NCBI RefSeq assembly: GCF_008795955.1
Contig: NZ_VMHN01000002.1
Location: 248,001 to 312,000 of the forward strand
Origin: Marinobacter denitrificans
GTDB lineage: Bacteria; Pseudomonadota; Gammaproteobacteria; Pseudomonadales; Oleiphilaceae
DNA: 64,000 bases
Reading direction: 5' to 3'
Shown here: positions 26,363 through 36,128 of the stretch, in pieces
Position numbering within the stretch: position 1 is the first letter of the stretch
Layout of the letters: each line of letters begins with the position of its first letter
Translations under genes and position numbers: made by a program
Notes under the pieces: model-generated
What the model was told of the DNA's origin: nothing
Databases searched by the model: none
The model's input: only the letters and a program-made list of their open reading frames with translations

Positions 26363-28204
26363 TCAGGAAGGTTCCGGTTCCGATTGTTCCGCCCGGTTTC
26401 TACCCGCAGCTTTGGCCCTGTAAAGAGCGTCATCCGCCCGTCGGAAAAGCTCTCTCTCGTCCTCTCCTGCAACGAGGGTGGCGGTACCGGCGCTCATGGT
26501 CAGGATGACGGACTCCCCATTGCTGGTTGCGATTGGGGTACCGGCCAGGTCTTCCAGAATCTGTTCACAGAGCTGGCGCGCCCCGTCGGCCCCTGTTCCG
26601 GGCAAGAGCAGGGCAAATTCCTCACCTCCGAAACGGATCGCCACGTCCCTTGGCCGCTTGACGTGGCGCCGGAGCATGTCGGCCATATGTTGCAGGCACT
26701 GGTCACCGAAGTCGTGCCCCCAGTCATCGTTCACTGCCTTGAAATGATCGGCGTCAAGCAGCGCGATGGTCAGCGGCTGGCCGCTGCGCCGGGACTCAGC
26801 GCACAGTTCAGGTAACAGGTTATCCAGATGGCGCCGGTTGTGCAGCCCGGTCAGCGCATCATTCAGGCTGAGTGTGGCTAGCTGTCGGTTGGCTCTCTCG
26901 AGTTCTCTCATGGTGTTGCGCAGCTGGGCGGTACGTTCGTGAACCTTGAGCTCCAGGTTGGTGCGGGCATTGTGCTCCACGTCCAGCAATTTCTGGTTCA
27001 GCAGCCGCCAACGCTGAACCATGGCGTAGTTGAGAAGTATCACCTGGGCTCCCACCGCCACCTGCATGAAAATCTCCCGCGCCAGAAAGTCAGCGAGGTA
27101 CCCGAACGCCGCGAGCGAGTAAGTGAGAGCTCCTGCCAGCATTCCGGACCAGGCCATGACGTACCACTTGGCGGGCAGATACCCCTGACGCCAGCGGACA
27201 AGCCCGATCCCGAACAGGGTGCCAATAATGATCAGGGCAACAGTGGTGCTCAGCACGATGGATTTGTTGTAAGGCAGCATGAAGGCAAAGGCAATCAGGG
27301 CCAGGCTGAGCAGTGCCAGACCTTTAAGTACCCGGTCTGCCCTGGAGTCCGGTTGGACTTCCAGAAACGAACGGCCAAACAGGGTCATGGCCAGCGAGCT
27401 GACCGACATCAACATGGGTATTGAGGTATTCGCAAAGCCCGTGCTGTCGGGCCAGAAATACTGGTTGGCAAATCCACCCATGGCAAAGAGGAAAAGGCCA
27501 AGTGAGGCCATATAGAAGGCGTTGTAAAAGTAATAAGCAGTGCCAGAGCTGAAAAAAAGCAAGAGGTTGAACGCCGAGAATACCAGCAGCGCACCGTAGA
27601 ACAGGCCGTGAATCAGAGTCAGATGGTTGCTTTGGGCAATGGTGGCCTCTGGGGTTTCCAGCGACAGGGGAACGTTCAGGGCGCCACTGCTGTGGATGCG
27701 GAGGGTGATGGTCTTGTTTTCGTTGCTACCGAGCGTGACGGGGAGCAGGAAATACCGGTAATCTATGCCCCGCGACATAAACGGATACTGGTCTCCGGTG
27801 GCCATGGTTTCTGTTCCGTCCCTGCCGGACTGCCAGAAGGTGACTTCATCCAGCAACGGATAGTAAAGCTTGAGGTACCAGAGCTGCCTTGTGTCGCCAG
27901 AATTGCGCACATTGAGGCGGACCCAGTAAACAGCGTTGGTGTGACTGAACACCAGATCATGGCCATTGGCTGCTTTCCAGTTTGCGTCAACGGCCAGTTC
28001 TCCTGGTGTGCTGGCAGCGTGTGCAGGCTCCCCGGGAGTTGCGCTTAGGTAGCATACATGGTCCATGAGGGAGGCTCGCTGCTCCGGAACGTTGGCATCC
28101 AGGGTCGGGCAGTGTTCCGTTTGCGCCGGATGGGCTGCGATGGCCACGCCTGCGCCAAGCAGCAATGCAACAAACGGGATGAAATAACGCAGGTACAGCA
28201 GCAT
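26363..28204 (-). CDS. 7TMR-DISM membrane receptor with GGDEF diguanylate cyclase domain
   Basis: 613 residues from the ATG at 28204 (AGGA nine bases upstream). Order: signal peptide (YLRYFIPFVALLLGAGVAIAA), periplasmic 7TMR-DISMED2 sensor with WYLKLYYPLLDEVTFW, seven transmembrane helices (about residues 185-385), a short coiled coil, and a GGDEF domain with active-site GGEEF near residue 525 and the I-site RPRD five residues before it. It should make c-di-GMP in response to an extracellular ligand, often a carbohydrate. All catalytic landmarks are intact, unlike the CBS-PAS-GGDEF gene in this window. Confidence 0.88.
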   Translation of the reverse strand: MLLYLRYFIPFVALLLGAGVAIAAHPAQTEHCPTLDANVPEQRASLMDHVCYLSATPGEPAHAASTPGELAVDANWKAANGHDLVFSHTNAVYWVRLNVRNSGDTRQLWYLKLYYPLLDEVTFWQSGRDGTETMATGDQYPFMSRGIDYRYFLLPVTLGSNENKTITLRIHSSGALNVPLSLETPEATIAQSNHLTLIHGLFYGALLVFSAFNLLLFFSSGTAYYFYNAFYMASLGLFLFAMGGFANQYFWPDSTGFANTSIPMLMSVSSLAMTLFGRSFLEVQPDSRADRVLKGLALLSLALIAFAFMLPYNKSIVLSTTVALIIIGTLFGIGLVRWRQGYLPAKWYVMAWSGMLAGALTYSLAAFGYLADFLAREIFMQVAVGAQVILLNYAMVQRWRLLNQKLLDVEHNARTNLELKVHERTAQLRNTMRELERANRQLATLSLNDALTGLHNRRHLDNLLPELCAESRRSGQPLTIALLDADHFKAVNDDWGHDFGDQCLQHMADMLRRHVKRPRDVAIRFGGEEFALLLPGTGADGARQLCEQILEDLAGTPIATSNGESVILTMSAGTATLVAGEDERELFRRADDALYRAKAAGRNRAEQSEPEPS

Positions 28205-28317
28205 TAAAGGTATTCCTGCCAGCGGGAAGTTCAACAGTGTAGCCAATTGCGAGCCTTGCGGATGTTAAACAGTTTCAAATTTAAGGGTCCCCTACGCGGC
28301 CCCGTTTCAGGTGACTG

Positions 28318-29394
28318 ATGGAACAACTGATTGCCTTCTGCCGCCCGGGCTTCGAGACCGAGGCCGGCCGGGAGCTTACCGACACAGCAGCGACCCAGGG
28401 TGTTTATGGCTACTTTGAGCCCGGGACTTCCCCGGGGTTCATTATTTTCAATCTCCCGGGGCCGACTCTTGCAGACACGCTGCTGGCCCGCATTTCTATC
28501 CACGAGTTGGTCTTTGTCAGGGACTGGTTCGTGGTTCTGGCAGACGTGTCGTTGCCGCCTGCAGACCGCGTGGGCGCTGTTATCGAGGCTCTGAAACAGG
28601 CGGACGCAGACTTTCCGGCCTGCGCCAGGGTGGAAATCCGTTTGCCTGAAAACAACACTGACCCGGACCTTGGTAATTTCGCCCGCAAATGGGTATCGCC
28701 GCTCTCCCGAGGCCTGCGAGGCGCTGGGTTACTGCAGCCTGACCCCCGGGCGGAATTGCCGGCTCGGCTGGAATTGCTGTTGCTCGGCTTTGACAGGGTT
28801 ATTGCTGGTGTCAGTGTAGCCAGTAACCGGGCCCGTTTCGTGAGTGGGATTCCCCGCTTACGCTTGCCGGCTGCCGCTCCCAGTCGCTCGGCACTCAAGC
28901 TGGAAGAAGCCTGGAAAGTGTTTTTGCTTCCGGACGCAGAGCTGGACTACCTGGGTGGCGGAAAGCAGGCGGTCGATCTGGGGGCCGCTCCGGGTGGATG
29001 GACATGGCAACTGGTCAGGCAGGGTATGATGGTCACCGCCGTTGATAATGGGCCGATGAACAGCGAACTCATGGCGTCAGGCCATGTTGAGCATATTGAG
29101 GCCGATGGCTATCAGTGGCGGCCCAGGCGAGGGGTGGACTGGATGGTCTGCGATATTGTGGATCACCCGCGCCGTACCGCGGCAATGGCCGTGGACTGGC
29201 TGAATCAGAAGCTCTGTCGTTACACGGTATTCAACCTCAAGCTTCCGATGAAAAAACGGTACGACGAGTGGTTGATTTGCCGCGATATTCTGGAGCAGGG
29301 GCTGGGCCGGACCGAAATGAATTTCCGCATCAGGGCCCGCCACCTCTATCATGACCGTGAGGAGATTACCTGCTTCGTGGAGCGCCTGGACTGA
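28318..29394 (+). CDS. rlmM: 23S rRNA C2498 2-prime-O-ribose methyltransferase RlmM
   Basis: 358 residues, close to the E. coli enzyme (366). An N-terminal THUMP-like domain is followed by a Rossmann methyltransferase with SAM motif DLGAAPGGWTW (about residues 221-231), VCDIVDHP and NLKLPMKKRY, the K-D-K-type catalytic set of RrmJ-like enzymes. It modifies C2498 in the peptidyl-transferase centre during 50S maturation. It is a single gene, divergent from the DISM cyclase. Confidence 0.94.
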   Translation: MEQLIAFCRPGFETEAGRELTDTAATQGVYGYFEPGTSPGFIIFNLPGPTLADTLLARISIHELVFVRDWFVVLADVSLPPADRVGAVIEALKQADADFPACARVEIRLPENNTDPDLGNFARKWVSPLSRGLRGAGLLQPDPRAELPARLELLLLGFDRVIAGVSVASNRARFVSGIPRLRLPAAAPSRSALKLEEAWKVFLLPDAELDYLGGGKQAVDLGAAPGGWTWQLVRQGMMVTAVDNGPMNSELMASGHVEHIEADGYQWRPRRGVDWMVCDIVDHPRRTAAMAVDWLNQKLCRYTVFNLKLPMKKRYDEWLICRDILEQGLGRTEMNFRIRARHLYHDREEITCFVERLD

Positions 29395-29418
29395 CTGTCA
29401 GGTTCCCGATGCCAGTCG

Positions 29419-29706
29419 TCAGTCGCTGTGGTGAAGCACAGTGATGATTTCTTCCCGGTCCATCATGGGGATCAGTTCTGCCATCAGCTCCCGGCGTTCC
29501 TCAGACATATGCCAGCGTTGCCAGTCTGCTTCGGAGCGCCAGTTGGCAAGAGTAAACCGATGATTGGCATCGTGGGAATCAACCAGTGTTTCGCCGGACA
29601 CAAAGCCCGGCGCGCTTACGGCGTTCTGGAGAACCTTGCGGGATCTCTCCTCATAAGCGGTTTCTAGTGATTCGGCAATATGGCGTTCAATCAGCACCCG
29701 GATCAT
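29419..29706 (-). CDS. ABM-domain (antibiotic biosynthesis monooxygenase-like) protein
   Basis: 95 residues forming one dimeric ferredoxin-like ABM domain (IRVLIERHIAESLETAYEE, GFVSGETLVDS, FTLANWRSEADWQRWH). Members range from heme-degrading and quinone-oxidising enzymes to proteins with no known activity; no heme-ligand signature can be read here. It is convergent with rlmM and divergent from tusA. Function open. Confidence 0.72.
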   Translation of the reverse strand: MIRVLIERHIAESLETAYEERSRKVLQNAVSAPGFVSGETLVDSHDANHRFTLANWRSEADWQRWHMSEERRELMAELIPMMDREEIITVLHHSD

Positions 29707-29793
29707 TGTTTACCTCGTATTATTTTGACGGCTATAAACAATAATTTAGCACGTATTTTTCAAATTTCAGGTGGAATTGCAGGAGGACAGACA

Positions 29794-30033
29794 TTGGGAC
29801 AGCCAGACTACGATGCAGAACTGGATGCCCGGGGGCTGTTTTGTCCCGAGCCGGTCATGATGTTGCACAACCGGATTGTGGAGATCAGCCCGGGAGCGGT
29901 GTTGAAAGTGGTAGCAACAGACCCTTCCACAACCCGGGATATTCCGCGTTTTTGTCAGTTTCTCAACCATGAACTGGTGTATAGCAGTGACGATGAGAAA
30001 GAGTTCGTGTTCTTTATCCGGCGCGGGGAGTGA
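29794..30033 (+). CDS. tusA: Sulfur-carrier protein TusA
   Basis: 79 residues from a TTG codon at 29794 with AGGAGG seven bases upstream; no ATG is placed well. DARGLFCPEPVMMLHNRI carries the conserved Cys-Pro motif that holds the persulfide. TusA passes sulfur from IscS toward tRNA U34 thiolation (the mnmA product acts in that step, 47611-48771) and other sulfur pathways. Its TGA is directly followed by the dsbD stop on the other strand. Confidence 0.9.
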   Translation: MGQPDYDAELDARGLFCPEPVMMLHNRIVEISPGAVLKVVATDPSTTRDIPRFCQFLNHELVYSSDDEKEFVFFIRRGE

Positions 30034-31941
30034 TCAGCCCCGTACGCCTCCGCCCAGTGAATCAAGGTGACCGAGGAACTGGTCACGGTCCATCTCTCCC
30101 AGCACGCGGGCCGTGTCCATTTCTGCACCAGTGTTATCGAAAAACAGGATGGCCGGCGGGCCGAACAGGCCGAGCTCGTCCAGCAGGGTCTGTTGTTCCG
30201 GAGTGTTATCCGTCATGTCCAGTTGCAGTAGTTTGTAGGGCGCCAGCGCTTGGATAACGGTTCCGTCACTGAACACGTTGCGTTCCATGACTTTGCAGGA
30301 GATGCACCAGTCGGCGTAAAAATCGAGCATCACCGGTGTGCCTGCCTGGCTGGCCTGTTTCAGTTCGTCACGAATTTCAGCCGGTGAGTCGAGCCGGAGA
30401 AACTCCGCATGAGTCGCTGCCGCGACTGAGGAGGAACTCCCCGCCAAAGACTGATTGGAGGCTGTGAACGCAGCGAGTGGCCTGAGGGGATCACTGGCGC
30501 CGGAGACTGCGCCGGCAAGTAGCGCTATGCCATAGGCAAACAGGACCAGCCCCATTCCCTTGCGAGTGCGTTCCCAGCCGGCCTTCGCAGCGTCAAAGGC
30601 GCCCAGCTGAACACCAGTAATGGCCACAAGCAGTCCCCACAATGTCAGGGCTACCCACCCTGGCACCATCCGTTCTACCAGCCAGATCGCCACAGCCAGC
30701 AGCATGACACCGTAGAAGGCCTTGACGACGTTCATCCAGTGGCCGGTTGTGGGCAGCAGTTTGCGCCCGCCGACCGCTACCAGTATCAGTGGAAGGCCCA
30801 TGCCCAGTCCGAGCGCAAACAGGGCAACACCACCTATCACAGCATCCTGGGTGGTACTGATGTATAACAGGCTTCCGGCCAGTGGCGCGGAAACGCAGGG
30901 GGAAACAACCAGGGCTGATAGGGCGCCAATACCGAAAATGCTGGCTACGCGGGTCCCTGTGAGGCGATGGCTGGCGTTATCCAGAGGCTCGCGAATAAAC
31001 CGTGGCAGCTGAATCTCGAACAGGTTGAACATGGACAGCGCAAATATCACGAACAGCGCTGCGAAAACGCCGAGAACCCAGGGAGACTGCAGGTGGGCCT
31101 GCAGATTGAAGCTTGCCCCGAGCAAGCCGGTAATCACCCCGGCCGCTGCATAGGTGAGGGCCATGCCGAGTACGTAACTGGTGGAAAGTAGCACGGCATG
31201 CGCTGTTGTGCTGGTGTTGCGGGAGGACACCAGGGACGAGATGATCGGTACCATTGGCAGGACACAGGGTGTGAATGTTAGCCCCAGGCCCAGCAGCAGA
31301 AACAGGCCGGCAATGACCAGCGTGGACTGGTTTGCGAGGAAACCAGCCAGGCCTGTTGCCGTGGAGGTGTCTGCGGGGGTCGCTGGACTGTTACCCGAAG
31401 GGGACGCCCCTCCCGCGCTGCTGGCCGTAGTCGATGGCGAATCGTCGCCAGCGCTGGCGTAATAGAGCACGTCCCGCGTCTGTGGTGGATAACAGAGCCC
31501 CGCACTGGCACAGCCCTGGTAGGTTACCTGCAGCTCAGCCTCGCGGACGCCCTCGGGAAGCTTTACCGGAACCCGGGCTTCGACCGGCTCATAGAATACT
31601 GTGACGTTGCCAAAGAACTCATCCTCCGTGTCGGTACCGGTATAGGAAAACTCAGGTTCACCCAGTTCAACACCCTCTGTGTTGCTGCTGACACTGATGC
31701 GTCCCTCATAAAGGTAGTGATCCGGCGCAATGTTCCATGACAGCAACACAGCACCATTCTCTGCGGTAAAGCTGAAGGGCAGGGCCTCATCAACCGGAAG
31801 AAAGTCGTTGCCATTGCCAAACAGTGAGTTGCCGGCACCAGCGGTTAACGTTGAGAGAAAGGATAATGCCAGAAACAGGATTAAACGGCTTAAAACCCGG
31901 GGAGGGGTATTACTGCATAAGGTTGTGCTGCTGCCGGTCAT
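30034..31941 (-). CDS. dsbD: Thiol:disulfide interchange protein DsbD
   Basis: 635 residues from the ATG at 31941 (a TTG six bases upstream is possible). Signal peptide, N-terminal DsbD-alpha domain with the redox pair in CASAGLC, eight-helix membrane domain with FTPCVLPMVPI and VSPCVSAPLA, and a C-terminal thioredoxin domain with DWCISCKVME. It moves electrons from cytoplasmic thioredoxin to periplasmic DsbC and the cytochrome c thioreduction path, relevant to the c-type cytochromes encoded in this window. Convergent with tusA with no gap. Confidence 0.93.
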   Translation of the reverse strand: MTGSSTTLCSNTPPRVLSRLILFLALSFLSTLTAGAGNSLFGNGNDFLPVDEALPFSFTAENGAVLLSWNIAPDHYLYEGRISVSSNTEGVELGEPEFSYTGTDTEDEFFGNVTVFYEPVEARVPVKLPEGVREAELQVTYQGCASAGLCYPPQTRDVLYYASAGDDSPSTTASSAGGASPSGNSPATPADTSTATGLAGFLANQSTLVIAGLFLLLGLGLTFTPCVLPMVPIISSLVSSRNTSTTAHAVLLSTSYVLGMALTYAAAGVITGLLGASFNLQAHLQSPWVLGVFAALFVIFALSMFNLFEIQLPRFIREPLDNASHRLTGTRVASIFGIGALSALVVSPCVSAPLAGSLLYISTTQDAVIGGVALFALGLGMGLPLILVAVGGRKLLPTTGHWMNVVKAFYGVMLLAVAIWLVERMVPGWVALTLWGLLVAITGVQLGAFDAAKAGWERTRKGMGLVLFAYGIALLAGAVSGASDPLRPLAAFTASNQSLAGSSSSVAAATHAEFLRLDSPAEIRDELKQASQAGTPVMLDFYADWCISCKVMERNVFSDGTVIQALAPYKLLQLDMTDNTPEQQTLLDELGLFGPPAILFFDNTGAEMDTARVLGEMDRDQFLGHLDSLGGGVRG

Positions 31942-32092
31942 AGTCAATAACGTACCATTGGTGGTTCAGGTGTTGACCAGCGCTGAATCCTGCGAGGTTG
32001 AGACAGCGCCGCTACAGGTTGCAATGGACACAGTTGCCAGGCAAAAGTTCCCTCTGGTATTGAATCGTCTAAAGTCGCACAATACCGGTCCC

Positions 32093-32671
32093 ATGAGACA
32101 TGATCCAGATGATCTTATCATGCTGTTTAATGGCCTGTTCCGGGAAAAATACCGGACTATGCTGGTCAGGGGCGGCGATGAACCTGAATATTTGCCGGCG
32201 GCGAGGCCTGACAGCATCGCACAGATTATTTTTGCGCACGGCTACTTTTCCAGTGCACTGCATGAAATCAGTCACTGGTGTATTGCCGGAGAACACCGGC
32301 GCACGCTCCGGGACTTCGGTTACTGGTATTGCCCGGACGGCCGCAGCGTAGAGCAGCAGCAGGCCTTCGAAAAGGCGGAAATAAGACCCCAGGCCCTGGA
32401 ATGGCTGTTTTCCGTTGCCGCAGGCGCTCGATTTCACATCAGCGTCGACAACCTGTCAGGCAACGGCGCATGGGACGAAGATGCCTTTCGCAGGAATGTG
32501 ACGTTCCAGGCCAACGATTATCTGGAATATGGCTTGCCGGCCCGTGCTGGCATGTTCTTTCAGACGCTCAGAACATTTTATGGAACCGAGGCTGATTTTA
32601 ATGAAGTCTGGAAGAAAGAGACCAGGCGCCTGATGCCCGAGTGTTCCGCTACAGAGACCGAGGTAAATTGA
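32093..32671 (+). CDS. epmC: Elongation factor P hydroxylase EpmC
   Basis: 192 residues. The core is nearly that of YfcM: GDEPEYLPA, FAHGYFSSALHEISHWCIAG with the metal-binding HExxxH, and DFGYWYCPDGR. EpmC hydroxylates the beta-lysylated lysine of EF-P. The ATG at 32093 matches the normal start (about ten residues before LIMLFNGLF); ribosome-binding signal is weak, and an ATG at 32022 is an alternative. epmA, epmB and efp are not in this window. rhlB follows after 6 bp. Confidence 0.92.
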   Translation: MRHDPDDLIMLFNGLFREKYRTMLVRGGDEPEYLPAARPDSIAQIIFAHGYFSSALHEISHWCIAGEHRRTLRDFGYWYCPDGRSVEQQQAFEKAEIRPQALEWLFSVAAGARFHISVDNLSGNGAWDEDAFRRNVTFQANDYLEYGLPARAGMFFQTLRTFYGTEADFNEVWKKETRRLMPECSATETEVN

Positions 32672-32677
32672 AGCAAT

Positions 32678-33964
32678 ATGACATCTGACGCACCCGAAGC
32701 CGGCAAGACACGTTTCAAGGATCTTAACCTGGACCAGCGAGTACTCGACGCCATCACCGATATCGGTTTTGAGCATTGCACGCCTATCCAGGCCGAAACA
32801 CTACCGTTCACACTGGCCTGCCAGGACCTGATCGGCCAGGCGCAGACCGGGACCGGGAAGACCGCGGCTTTTCTGATCACCGCCATTCAGAGCATGCTGG
32901 AAACGCCTATTCCCGAAAAGGATCGATTTGCTTCGGAGCCCAGAGTCCTTGCCCTGGCGCCTACCCGGGAACTGGCGATGCAGATTGCCAAGGACGCGGA
33001 GCAGCTGTGCGGCTACACCGGCCATAATGTGGTCACCGTCGTGGGTGGGATGAACTACGACAAACAGCGTGACCAGCTGCAGAACGAAATTGTTGATATC
33101 CTGGTGGCGACGCCGGGGCGCCTCATTGATTTCCTGGGGTCCCAGGATGTGTTTCTTGACCAGTTGGACATCCTGATCCTGGATGAAGCCGACCGAATGC
33201 TGGATATGGGGTTCATCCCGGATGTTAAGCGCATCATCCGCAAATGTACCCCCAAAGAAGAGCGCCAGACACTGCTGTTCAGCGCCACCTTCAACCAGGA
33301 CGTTCTCAACCTGGCCTCCATGTGGACCCGCAGTGCTGAGTTCGTGGAAATCGAGCCGGAACAGAAAACCGCCGAGCGGGTGAAGCAGACGGTTTATCTG
33401 GTAGGCGAGGACGAGAAATTGCCGGTTCTGGTGAATTACCTCCGACGCCCGGAAGTTGAGAAAGCGCTCGTGTTTGCCAACCGGCGAGACCAGTGTCGTG
33501 ATCTTGATGAGGACTTGCGGAACCAGGGCGTTAAAGTGGCGCTGATGTCTGGCGAAATCGCCCAGAACAAGCGGCTCAAAACGCTGGAACAGTTCAAGGA
33601 GGGCAGCATTCAGGTACTGGTCGCCACCGATGTGGCCGGACGTGGTATCCACGTTGACGGCGTGACCCATGTTTTCAACTATAATCTGCCCGATAATGCC
33701 GAGGACTACGTTCACCGCATCGGGCGTACCGGCCGTGCAGGCAAGCATGGTGTCTCCGTCAGCTTCGCCAGTGAGGACGACTCGTTTTCATTGCCGGCTA
33801 TCGAATCCTATATCAGCCAGAAGCTCACCACAGCCGTTCCTGACGAAGAGCTGATGACCGCGCTCGCCAAGCCGCCGATCACCCGCAAGCGCGGTGGCCG
33901 GCGTCCCCAGGGCAACCGCAGCCAGGGTGGTCGTAGTGGCAACCAGCGCCAACGCAGGAACTAA
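32678..33964 (+). CDS. rhlB: DEAD-box ATP-dependent RNA helicase RhlB
   Basis: 428 residues with all helicase motifs in order: Q motif (FEHCTPIQ), AQTGTGKT, PTRELA, DEAD, SAT, then VATDVAGRGIH and HRIGRTGR. A basic Arg/Gly/Gln-rich tail follows (GGRRPQGNRSQGG). RhlB unwinds RNA in the degradosome. It is close behind epmC, and pdxB begins 19 bp after it, so these three are likely one transcript. RhlB is preferred to RhlE/SrmB by its N-terminus and the LDQRVLDAI start; other DEAD helicases remain possible. Confidence 0.88.
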   Translation: MTSDAPEAGKTRFKDLNLDQRVLDAITDIGFEHCTPIQAETLPFTLACQDLIGQAQTGTGKTAAFLITAIQSMLETPIPEKDRFASEPRVLALAPTRELAMQIAKDAEQLCGYTGHNVVTVVGGMNYDKQRDQLQNEIVDILVATPGRLIDFLGSQDVFLDQLDILILDEADRMLDMGFIPDVKRIIRKCTPKEERQTLLFSATFNQDVLNLASMWTRSAEFVEIEPEQKTAERVKQTVYLVGEDEKLPVLVNYLRRPEVEKALVFANRRDQCRDLDEDLRNQGVKVALMSGEIAQNKRLKTLEQFKEGSIQVLVATDVAGRGIHVDGVTHVFNYNLPDNAEDYVHRIGRTGRAGKHGVSVSFASEDDSFSLPAIESYISQKLTTAVPDEELMTALAKPPITRKRGGRRPQGNRSQGGRSGNQRQRRN

Positions 33965-33983
33965 CGGGTCGGGAAGCAGGATC

Positions 33984-35138
33984 ATGCGGATAGTAGCGGA
34001 CGAGAACATACCTTTACTGGATTCTTTTTTCGGCGACATCGGCGAGATACACCGCGTCTCCGGCCGCACACTATCGGCTTCTGACGTGCAGAATGCGGAT
34101 ATCCTGCTGGTCCGTTCGGTTACCCGGGTCAATCAGTCATTACTTGAAGGCAGTCGTGTGCGCTTTGTCGGCACCTGTACCATTGGTACCGACCACGTGG
34201 ATCAGCAGTGGCTGGCGTCCAACGGTATCGCCTTCTCGGCTGCGCCAGGTTGCAACGCCAACAGTGTGGTTGAGTATGTGATGTCGGTGATCTCCTTGCA
34301 TGCCGAGCGCCGGGGCGTGGCTGACTGGTCAAAGCTCAGGGTCGGCATTGTGGGTGCTGGCAATGTGGGTGGCGAGCTGGCTCACAAGCTGGAGCGTCTC
34401 AGTTTTGATGTCTTGTGCTGTGACCCGCCACGTGCTGAACGGGAAGGTGACGAGGGTCCGGATTTTGTCAGCCTTGAAGAGGCCATGGCCTGCGACGTGG
34501 TTACCCTGCACACCCCCCTTGTCAGGGAAGGCAACCACGCCACCTTGCATCTGTTCGGACAGGAACGATTGGCCGCGCTGAAGGAGCACCAACTGCTGAT
34601 TAATACCAGCCGTGGTGAGGTCATCGATACCTCGGCCTTGCTGGCACGCCTGGACGCACCCAATGCGCCTGCCGTTGTGCTCGACGTCTGGGAGCAGGAG
34701 CCCCGCATACACGCTGAACTGTTGGAAAAGGTCTGGCTTGCAACGCCACATATCGCCGGTTATAGCCTTGAAGGTAAAGTGCAGGGTAGCGAAATGGTGT
34801 ACCTGGCGCTGAGTCGTTATATGGGGCTTCCTGCCCGCAAAAAGGCGGGTCAGTTTTTGCCGGAGCCTGCGCTGGCGAAGCTGTCTTTTACCAGCGCCGC
34901 GCAGGAAATGGACTCGGCAAATATTGCCATACGCGCCTGTTACGATCCCCGTCGGGACGATGCACGTATGCGCCTGGCAATGGCGCTTCCGGCCGAGGAG
35001 CGGGGGCCGGCCTTTGACCGGCTGCGCCGGGATTATCCAGTGCGTCGGGAATTTTCGAGCGTCAAGATTCAGCTCAAGGGCACCAGCAAGTCCATGCAGG
35101 ACACGTTTCGTGCCCTGGGCTTCAAGCTGAAGCTCTAA
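33984..35138 (+). CDS. pdxB: Erythronate-4-phosphate dehydrogenase PdxB
   Basis: 384 residues from the ATG at 33984 (AGGA upstream, MRIVADENIP is the family start). NAD-binding GIVGAGNVGGELA, the PdxB-type substrate loop GTCTIGTDHVD, and catalytic Arg/Glu/His in NTSRGEVID, VLDVWEQEP and TPHIAGYS. A PdxB dimerisation domain forms the last 90 residues. It makes 2-oxo-3-hydroxy-4-phosphobutanoate in pyridoxal phosphate synthesis. Cytoplasmic. Confidence 0.95.
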   Translation: MRIVADENIPLLDSFFGDIGEIHRVSGRTLSASDVQNADILLVRSVTRVNQSLLEGSRVRFVGTCTIGTDHVDQQWLASNGIAFSAAPGCNANSVVEYVMSVISLHAERRGVADWSKLRVGIVGAGNVGGELAHKLERLSFDVLCCDPPRAEREGDEGPDFVSLEEAMACDVVTLHTPLVREGNHATLHLFGQERLAALKEHQLLINTSRGEVIDTSALLARLDAPNAPAVVLDVWEQEPRIHAELLEKVWLATPHIAGYSLEGKVQGSEMVYLALSRYMGLPARKKAGQFLPEPALAKLSFTSAAQEMDSANIAIRACYDPRRDDARMRLAMALPAEERGPAFDRLRRDYPVRREFSSVKIQLKGTSKSMQDTFRALGFKLKL

Positions 35139-35150
35139 CGACTCGCTCGG

Positions 35151-36032
35151 TTATAGCTGTGCTGTCTGCAGGGCCGCTATCCGGCTTTCCAGCGGTGGAT
35201 GCGTCATGAACAGGGCACTGAGCCCCGCTCTTGCTCCGCGGTTGATGCCGAATGCCTGCAGGCTGTCCGGCATCTGGTCTGGCACCTCACTTTCCTGCTT
35301 GAGTCGGGCCAGGGCGCTGATCATCGCATCACGGCCCGCCAGCTGTGCGCCGGCAATATCGGCCCGAAATTCCCGGCGGCGGGAGAACCAGAACACAATG
35401 GTGCTGGCGAGGATACCCAGTACGATCTCCGCAGCAATACTCACCACGAAAAAGCCGATGCCGTGGCCACTCTCGTTCTTGAACACGACGCGGTCCACGA
35501 ATGAGCCAATCACCCGGGATGCGAAAATCACGAAGGTGTTCACCACCCCCTGGATCAGGGCAAGTGTGACCATGTCGCCATTGGCTACGTGGCCGATCTC
35601 ATGGCCCAGCACCGCGCGGATCTCATCCTTGTTGAAGCGGTGAAGCAGTCCCTCACTGACAGCAACCAGAGAGTTGTTCTTGTTCCAGCCCGTGGCAAAG
35701 GCGTTGGACTGAGATGCGGGGAAGATCGCCACTTCCGGCATACCGATGCCGGCATTTTTGGCCAGTACCCGAACTGTATCCACCAGCCAACGCTCGGCCG
35801 GCGTTCTGGGTGATTCGATGACCTTGGCCTTGGTGCTCCATTTGGCCACGGGCTTGGAAATCAGCAACGATATGATCGCACCGGCAAAACCGAAAACTGC
35901 GGCAAAAGCCAGCAGGGAGCCATATTGAATCCCATTCTGGGCCAGATAACTGTCGACACCCAGCAGTTTCAGGGTGAAGCTGGCAACAAGAATGACGGCC
36001 AGGTTAGTAGCAAGAAACAGCAGAATACGCAT
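35151..36032 (-). CDS. htpX: Membrane zinc metalloprotease HtpX
   Basis: 293 residues. Two N-terminal helices ([17 protein letters not shown] and [19 protein letters not shown]), the zinc site [10 protein letters not shown] with HExxH, a second pair of helices, and the [14 protein letters not shown] glutamate motif. HtpX removes misfolded membrane proteins alongside FtsH and often belongs to the CpxR or heat-shock regulon. Convergent with pdxB. Confidence 0.95.
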   Translation of the reverse strand: MRILLFLATNLAVILVASFTLKLLGVDSYLAQNGIQYGSLLAFAAVFGFAGAIISLLISKPVAKWSTKAKVIESPRTPAERWLVDTVRVLAKNAGIGMPEVAIFPASQSNAFATGWNKNNSLVAVSEGLLHRFNKDEIRAVLGHEIGHVANGDMVTLALIQGVVNTFVIFASRVIGSFVDRVVFKNESGHGIGFFVVSIAAEIVLGILASTIVFWFSRRREFRADIAGAQLAGRDAMISALARLKQESEVPDQMPDSLQAFGINRGARAGLSALFMTHPPLESRIAALQTAQL

Positions 36033-36128
36033 CCGGATTTCCTTGTTGAATCATCAGCCACAAGCGGCTGTTTGTATCTGACAGCTATATGTGGCCTGTG
36101 TTGCCGCCTTCAACAGGCTTACACCAAT

